Below are positions 15,732 through 20,005 of a stretch of DNA of 20,005 bases, piece after piece (position 1 is the stretch's first letter; the number at the start of each line of letters is the position of its first letter). Source of the stretch: Actinomycetota bacterium (lineage in GTDB: Bacteria; Actinomycetota; Actinomycetes; Actinomycetales; Microbacteriaceae); NCBI GenBank assembly GCA_016870695.1, contig VGAV01000006.1:1-20005 (forward strand). The letters are read 5' to 3'. The position numbers and the translations under genes were made by a program. The notes beneath the pieces were generated by a model. That model saw nothing but the letters and a program-made list of their open reading frames with translations, made no database searches and had not been told where the DNA came from.

Positions 15732-15774
15732 AAACCCTCGCCTAGCTTCTACATGGCGGGGGTTTTGCTTTTCC
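15732..15774 (+). terminator. Rho-independent terminator after the tRNA cluster
   Basis: AAACCCTCGCC (15732-15742) pairs with GGCGGGGGTTT (15755-15765), 11 bp with one G-U pair and a 12-base loop, followed by a T-rich tail (TGCTTTT). Placed 27 bases after tRNA-Phe. Confidence 0.88.
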
Positions 15775-15807
15775 CCGGCCCCGCGTTCCCACATCGGTGC
15801 GGCCGAA

Positions 15808-15872
15808 TTCGGGGCGGATTCCGTGCAGCGGGGCGCACGATGACCGCCCCACTGCACGAACCGCGCCCCGAG
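15808..15872. repeat. Long imperfect inverted repeat in the convergent gap
   Basis: Two 28-base arms (15808-15835 and 15845-15872) are reverse complements at about 22 positions, around a 9-base centre. They contain perfect blocks CGGGGCG/CGCCCCG, CGTGCAG/CTGCACG and GGGGCG/CGCCCC. A further palindrome CCGGCGCCGG lies at 15882-15891, next to the CoA-ligase stop. No T tract follows, so it could end the ligase transcript as a U-less structure, or be a repeated extragenic palindrome. Confidence 0.75.
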
Positions 15873-15899
15873 GCCCCGGGCCCGGCGCCGGCCCGCGAC

Positions 15900-17486
15900 T
15901 CACACCTTCTCGCGCGCTCGCAGGTCCTTCCGGAGGATCTTGCCCGACGCCGACTTCGGCACCGCGTCGATGAACTCCACGCGCCGCACCTTCTTGTGCG
16001 GGGCGACCTCCGCGGCGACGAACGCCATGACCTCGTCCTCGTCCAGCTCGGATCCCGGCTGCCGTACGACGAACGCCTTGGGGATCTCCTGCCTGTCCTC
16101 GTCCTGGACCCCGATCACGGCGGCATCCATGATTTGGGGGTGCGAGAGCAGCAGGGCCTCGAGCTCGGCCGGGGCGATCTGGTAGCCCTTGTACTTGATC
16201 AGCTCCTTCAGCCGGTCGACGATCGTGAAATATCCGTCGACGTGGTGCACGGCGATGTCGCCGGTGTGCAGGAAGCCGTCGTCGTCGAGCGTCTCCGCGG
16301 TGGCGTCCGGTCGGTTGAGGTACCCGAGCATGACGTTCGGGCCGCGCACCCAGATCTCGCCCGGCGCGGTCAGGCCGTCATCGCCGTGCTCCTCCAGCTC
16401 GGCACCTGTCTCGGGGTCGACGAGCTTCGCCTCGCAGTTGGCGACGAGGACGCCGACCGCGCTGACGGGCATGTCGGGACGCTCCGGCGGGATCGTGTGC
16501 GACACCGGGCTGAGCTCGCTCATGCCGTAGCCCTGGAAGATCCGGGCGTTCAGACGTCGCCCCGCGGCCTCGGCCGTCTCGCCGTCCAGCGGGGCGGCCC
16601 CCGAGAAGACCGTGTGCACGCTCGAGATGTCGAAGTCGTCGACCACCGGGTGCTTCGCCAGCGCCACCGCGATCGGCGGCGCGATGAAGAGGAAGGTGCA
16701 CTGGAAGGCCTGGATGCCGCGGAGGAACTCGATCAGGTCGAACCGGGGCATTGTGACGAGGCTCGCGCGCTGCCGCAGGGCGAGGTTGAGCAGGACCGTC
16801 ATCCCGTAGATGTGGAAGAACGGCAGGACCGCGAGGACGCGGTCGGTGTGGTCGAGCCGGATGCTGACGCGGCACTGGGCCACGTTCGCGACGAGGTTGC
16901 GGTGCGACAGCATGACGCCCTTGGGCGTCCCGGTCGTGCCGGAGGAGTAGGGCAGCACGGCGACATGGGTCGCCGGGTCGAACGTCACCTCGGGCGGCGT
17001 GCGCCCCTCGCCGAGCAGCGACCGGAGGTCGGGGTGGCCGTCGGCGCCGTCCAGCACGATCACGTGGTCGTCGTCGATCCCGACGGCCTGCGCCGCAACG
17101 GCGGCCTGCGGCAGCAGCGGCGACACCGTCACGAGCCACGTCGCCTCGGCGTCGCGCAGCTGCTTCTCGATCTCGTTGGCCGTGTAGAGCGAGTTCACCG
17201 TCGTCACCGCCGCGCCGAGCCGCAGGGCGCCGTGGAACACCGTGGCGAACGCGGGGACGTTCGGACACAGCAGCGCGATGACCGTGCCCACCTCCACGCC
17301 GCGAGCGGCGAGCGCACCGGCGAAGGCATCCACCTGCGCCTTCAGTCCGCGGTATGTCGTCTCGCTGGAGGTCGCGGGGTCGATCAGGGCGATGCGATCC
17401 AGGTCGGCGTCGTCGAGCGAGCCGAACAGGTAGTCGTAGACGCTCTCGTCCGGGATCTCGATGTCGGGGTAGGGGCTCTGGAACAC
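15900..17486 (-). CDS. Acyl/aryl-CoA ligase of the 4-coumarate--CoA ligase-like AMP-forming family
   Basis: The 528-residue ANL-superfamily enzyme activates a carboxylic acid as an acyl-AMP and transfers it to CoA. The P-loop SSGTTGTPKG is at 181-190, GYGMSE at 319-324, the box II-like GEIWVRGPN at 376-384, HTGD at 407-410, then IVDRLKELIKYKGYQIAPAE, and the catalytic K516 in PKSASGKILRK. Domain order and length match 4CL-type ligases. The acid cannot be told from the sequence: phenylpropanoid, fatty or other. The start is the GTG at 17484-17486, with AAGGAG about 7 bases upstream; the frame stays open to 17612 but without a better ribosome site. No degradation-pathway genes are adjacent. Confidence 0.92.
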   Translation of the reverse strand: MFQSPYPDIEIPDESVYDYLFGSLDDADLDRIALIDPATSSETTYRGLKAQVDAFAGALAARGVEVGTVIALLCPNVPAFATVFHGALRLGAAVTTVNSLYTANEIEKQLRDAEATWLVTVSPLLPQAAVAAQAVGIDDDHVIVLDGADGHPDLRSLLGEGRTPPEVTFDPATHVAVLPYSSGTTGTPKGVMLSHRNLVANVAQCRVSIRLDHTDRVLAVLPFFHIYGMTVLLNLALRQRASLVTMPRFDLIEFLRGIQAFQCTFLFIAPPIAVALAKHPVVDDFDISSVHTVFSGAAPLDGETAEAAGRRLNARIFQGYGMSELSPVSHTIPPERPDMPVSAVGVLVANCEAKLVDPETGAELEEHGDDGLTAPGEIWVRGPNVMLGYLNRPDATAETLDDDGFLHTGDIAVHHVDGYFTIVDRLKELIKYKGYQIAPAELEALLLSHPQIMDAAVIGVQDEDRQEIPKAFVVRQPGSELDEDEVMAFVAAEVAPHKKVRRVEFIDAVPKSASGKILRKDLRAREKV

Positions 17487-17551
17487 GGTGCTCTCCTTCG
17501 AAACCGGTGCACACATCCTGGCACGCGTCCCGGCGGGCGAGGCGGTGTGGG

Positions 17552-17621
17552 CGGGAGGAGATGTCGGCACGGGAGGACTGATCCAGCGGAATCGATCCTC
17601 CGCTCGCGACATCTCCTCCCG
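17552..17621. repeat. Long inverted repeat between chrA and the CoA-ligase gene
   Basis: CGGGAGGAGATGTCG (17552-17566) and its exact reverse complement (17607-17621) form 15-bp arms. The 40-base centre is itself partly self-complementary: GGAGGA (17572-17577) with TCCTCC (17596-17601), and shorter GGA/TCC pairs within. It begins 15 bases after the chrA stop and ends 65 bases before the ligase GTG. It may end chrA transcription or serve as a regulatory or repeated element; no T tract is seen. Confidence 0.85.
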
Positions 17622-17636
17622 GCGCCGCCGCCGCGC

Positions 17637-18821
17637 TCACACGAGTGTCAGCACCACTCCCCCGGCGGCGCCCACGAGCACGACCGCCCAGGCCGGCGCC
17701 CGGAACGCCGTCAGCAGCACGAACCCCAGCAGGGACAGCACGAACGGGCCGGGGCCGGTCACCGCGGTCGTGAACACCGGCGTGTAGAGGGCGGCCCCCA
17801 GGATGCCGACCACGGCGGCGTTCGCCCCGCGCATCGCCGCGCGCACGCGGGGCCGGGTGCGCAGCGCGTCCCAGAACGGCAGCACCCCGACCAGCACGAG
17901 GAAGCCGGGCAGGAAGATCGCCGCGAGCGCCACCGCGGCGCCGAACATCCCGCCCGGGCCGACGCCGGAGACCGCGCCGAGATACGCGGCGAAGGTGAAC
18001 AGCGGTCCGGGCACGGCCTGCGCGGCGCCGTAGCCCGCGAGGAACGCCTCGGGCGAGACCCATCCCGTCTGCACGACCTCGGCCTGCAGCAGCGGCAGGA
18101 CCACATGGCCGCCGCCGAAGACGAGCGCCCCGGACCGGAAGAACGCGTCAGCGAGGGTGAGCGCGCCGGAGCCGGTCACCGCGGCGAGCACCGGGAGGGC
18201 GACCAGGCCCGCGACCAGGAGGGCGAGGCATCCGATCCCCACTCCTCGGGGCACGCCGAACCCCGTCCGAGGCGGCGCGTCCACCGGAACCGCCTCGCGC
18301 GACAGCACCAGCCCCCCGGCGACTCCCAGCACGATCGCGGCGATCTGCCCCACCGCGGACGGGGCGAGCAGCGCCACGGCCGCCGCGACGACGGCGATCC
18401 CCGCGCGGGCCGGATCGGGCGTGAGGGTGCGGGCCATGCCCCACACCGCGTGCGCGACGATCGCGACGGCGACGATCTTGAGCCCGTCGATCACCCCCTG
18501 ACCCCACGGACCGCCGAGGGCCACCGCGCCTGCGGCGAACGCCACCAGGAGCACCGCCGACGGCAGCGTGAAGGCGAGGAAGGCCGCGAGCGCTCCGACA
18601 GGTCCGGCCCGGCGGAGCCCGATCGCGAACCCCACCTGGCTCGAGGCCGGCCCCGGCAGGAACTGGCAGAGGGCGACGAGATCGGCGTACTCCCGGTCGT
18701 TCAGCCACTTCCGGCGCGCGACGAGGTCGTCGCGGAAGTACCCGAGATGAGCGATCGGTCCGCCGAACGATGTGAGCCCCAGACGCAGGAAGGCGACGAA
18801 CACCTCGACCGCCCCCGTCAT
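17637..18821 (-). CDS. chrA: ChrA family transporter (two CHR domains)
   Basis: The 394-residue membrane protein has about 10-12 hydrophobic segments and two homologous halves. The N-terminal CHR unit has SFGGPIAHLGYFRDDLVARR, then LCQFLPGPASSQVGFAIG. The C-terminal unit has the parallel FGGGHVVLPLLQAEVV and GAAQAVPGPLFTFAAYLGA. This is the long-chain ChrA layout, and family members export chromate by proton antiport; the native role in a strain without chromate exposure is often unclear, and no chrB-like regulator is present. The start is the ATG at 18819-18821, 8 bases after GGAAGGG; GTGs at 18830 and 18827 lie too close to that site. It follows the oxidoreductase gene on the same strand after 51 bases, so cotranscription is possible. 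Confidence 0.9.
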   Translation of the reverse strand: MTGAVEVFVAFLRLGLTSFGGPIAHLGYFRDDLVARRKWLNDREYADLVALCQFLPGPASSQVGFAIGLRRAGPVGALAAFLAFTLPSAVLLVAFAAGAVALGGPWGQGVIDGLKIVAVAIVAHAVWGMARTLTPDPARAGIAVVAAAVALLAPSAVGQIAAIVLGVAGGLVLSREAVPVDAPPRTGFGVPRGVGIGCLALLVAGLVALPVLAAVTGSGALTLADAFFRSGALVFGGGHVVLPLLQAEVVQTGWVSPEAFLAGYGAAQAVPGPLFTFAAYLGAVSGVGPGGMFGAAVALAAIFLPGFLVLVGVLPFWDALRTRPRVRAAMRGANAAVVGILGAALYTPVFTTAVTGPGPFVLSLLGFVLLTAFRAPAWAVVLVGAAGGVVLTLV

Positions 18822-18872
18822 GCGCACCACCCTTCCGTTGTGTCAGCCCGGGTGAAACAGCAGGTGAATTCG

Positions 18873-19829
18873 TCAGTCCGCGGGCTCGGCGGCCACGGCA
18901 TCCACGAGCCGGAGGGTCGCGGCGGTCCGGTCCTGGTCCGCGGAGACGTCGGCGCCCCGGACGGCGTCACGGAACCGCTCGACCTCGCCCACCATCGTGT
19001 TCTCAGGCGCCTCCACCTCGATCACCTCGGCGGTCCCGCCGTGCGGGGTGAGCACGAGACGGCGCGGCGCGTCGATCGCGTCGATGCGGAGCGAGGCCTC
19101 CTCGCCCTGGATCTCGCTGGGGAGCGCGGTGTCCGTGATCTTCGACCAGGCCACGTCGGCGACGAAACCGTCGTACCGAGCGAGGGCGCTGCCCAGTCCG
19201 TCGGCTCCGGAGGCGATCCCGACACGGGCCCCCTGGATGCCGTTGGGCTCCCCGAAGAGCAGGACGAGCGCGTGCAGCGGGTAGACGCCGAGGTCGCGCA
19301 GCGCCCCGCCGCCCATCGCCGGGTCGAAGATGTTCGTCTGCTCGCCCGCCAGGACGAGGTCGTACCGCGCCGAGCGCTTCTCGTATCGCACCGAGACGCG
19401 CCGGATCCGCCCGAGCCGTGGCAGCAGCGCCTGCACCCGCGCGATCCCCGGGTCGTAGGCGGTGCGCATCGCCTCGATCAGCACGACGTCGCGGGTCCGT
19501 GCGCGCGCGACGAGGGCGTCCCAGTCGGCGGCGGTGAGCGTCGCCGGCTTCTCCACGAGCACGGGGATCGAGGCGTCCAGCGCCCGCTCCACCTGGTCGA
19601 CGTGCACGCTGTTCGGGCTGGCGAGGTAGACGGCGTCCACGTCGTCCGCCGCGAGGAGCTCGTCGAGGCCGACGGCCGTGCCGGGAGCACCGATCGTGTC
19701 GGCGAAGGCGCGGGCGCGGTCGGCGTCGCGGGAGGCGACACGCGAGACGGCGACGCCGTCGACCTGCCGGACCGCGTCCGCCAGACGTTCCGAGATGCTG
19801 CTGGTTCCGACGATGCCGATGCGGATCAT
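18873..19829 (-). CDS. Gfo/Idh/MocA family NAD(P)-dependent oxidoreductase
   Basis: The 318-residue protein opens with the Rossmann strand MIRIGIVGTSSISERLADA and has the family signature VYLASPNSVHVDQVERAL followed by the catalytic-site lysine in VEKPATL. The C-terminal domain shows GGGALRDLGVYPLHAL, with the tyrosine/histidine pattern common in sugar-type dehydrogenases. It is short for the family (often 330-390) but complete. Substrate cannot be assigned; cyclitols, sugars or their derivatives are usual. Start at the ATG 19827-19829, with GGGAGG eight bases upstream, which lies in the 3' arm of a hairpin and may be masked. Confidence 0.9.
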   Translation of the reverse strand: MIRIGIVGTSSISERLADAVRQVDGVAVSRVASRDADRARAFADTIGAPGTAVGLDELLAADDVDAVYLASPNSVHVDQVERALDASIPVLVEKPATLTAADWDALVARARTRDVVLIEAMRTAYDPGIARVQALLPRLGRIRRVSVRYEKRSARYDLVLAGEQTNIFDPAMGGGALRDLGVYPLHALVLLFGEPNGIQGARVGIASGADGLGSALARYDGFVADVAWSKITDTALPSEIQGEEASLRIDAIDAPRRLVLTPHGGTAEVIEVEAPENTMVGEVERFRDAVRGADVSADQDRTAATLRLVDAVAAEPAD

Positions 19830-19837
19830 GTCCCCAT

Positions 19838-19854
19838 CCTCCCGCGCCGGGAGG
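19838..19854 (-). promoter_or_regulatory. Hairpin covering the ribosome-binding site of the oxidoreductase gene
   Basis: Read on the minus strand, CCTCCCG-GCG-CGGGAGG is a 7-bp perfect stem whose 3' arm is the Shine-Dalgarno GGGAGG, eight bases before the ATG. If the transcript starts upstream, the stem would hide the ribosome site and lower or control translation. Confidence 0.5.
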
Positions 19855-19979
19855 GGTGGATGTGCGACGGATGTCGTCGGCGGGGGCGGGAGATCCGTTC
19901 CGGCCGCACGCGGCGGACGCCCGGTCTCACCCCGGGCGGAGGCGGGCCGCCGCGACGGACGGTCCGACGCCGGGCTGTC

Positions 19980-20005
19980 TACGGTGCGGGCACCCGACCC
20001 GGAGG
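19980..20005 (+). promoter_or_regulatory. Possible promoter and ribosome site of a + strand gene beyond the window
   Basis: TACGGT (19980-19985) fits TAnnnT, and the window ends in GGAGG (20001-20005). Together they suggest a divergent gene starting some 6-10 bases past the right edge. The rest of 19855-19979 shows no coding frame with recognisable features and no other element. Confidence 0.3.

Noticed and set aside
17487..17612. N-terminal extension of the CoA ligase (570 instead of 528 residues)
   Set aside because: The extra residues are low in family similarity and run into the inverted repeat. The GTG at 17484-17486 has the proper AAGGAG site and gives the normal family length.
16378..18063. 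A 561-codon minus frame spanning the ligase and chrA region
   Set aside because: It is out of frame with both recognised proteins and reads as an Arg-rich shadow.
19827..19840. A three-codon ORF (ATG GGG ACA TGA) overlapping the oxidoreductase start
   Set aside because: Its ATG directly abuts the GGAGG, leaving no spacing for ribosome binding, so it is probably chance.

Overview
This is a high-G+C actinobacterial chromosome segment. Gene content, gene order, GTG starts and GC-rich third codon positions suggest Microbacteriaceae, probably Microbacterium or a close relative; this is inferred from gene order and protein character, not from a search. Most of the window is a conserved housekeeping region. 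The order tilS-hpt-ftsH-folE-folP-folB-folK-DUF3180-(membrane protein)-DUF2520-panC-lysS largely matches the Mycobacterium tuberculosis Rv3625c-Rv3598c neighbourhood. No phage, insertion sequence, CRISPR array or obvious defence system is visible.

Left part (1-11251). A truncated DUF4192 gene on + converges on and overlaps lysS. Everything else up to ftsH is on the minus strand. From folE (start 9241) to panC (stop 2474), nine genes run with no untranslated base between them: junctions are ATGA, GTGA or TGATG overlaps, plus one 59-base out-of-frame overlap. The block makes tetrahydrofolate precursors (folE, folP, folB, folK). It also carries two PH-domain membrane proteins, a small DUF3180 membrane protein, a Rossmann-type DUF2520 protein and a divergent PanC. 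lysS follows with its own promoter. The membrane protease FtsH lies 6 bases upstream of folE.

Middle (11252-15180). hpt (purine salvage) and tilS (tRNA-Ile lysidine synthesis) each have a -10-like TAnnnT hexamer six bases before the start codon and no clear Shine-Dalgarno site, so both may be leaderless. ppa (inorganic pyrophosphatase) is divergent from tilS. It is separated from a convergent secreted M23 peptidase by a perfect 36-base palindromic terminator.

Right part (15181-20005). A tRNA cluster (Glu-TTC, Asp-GTC, Phe-GAA) on + has a UUCG-loop terminator between Asp and Phe and another terminator at its end. It is followed by a palindrome-rich convergent gap. Then, on minus, come an acyl/aryl-CoA ligase, a ChrA-type transporter and a Gfo/Idh/MocA oxidoreductase, with a 15-bp-arm inverted repeat between chrA and the ligase. 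A + strand gene may begin just beyond the right edge.

I found no clearly new multi-gene system. The points most worth checking are the PanC homologue with altered pantoate-site residues, the two putative leaderless promoters, the long intergenic inverted repeats, a recurrent GGATGCC heptamer that seems to override codon preference, and the tRNA-Phe T-loop with A54.
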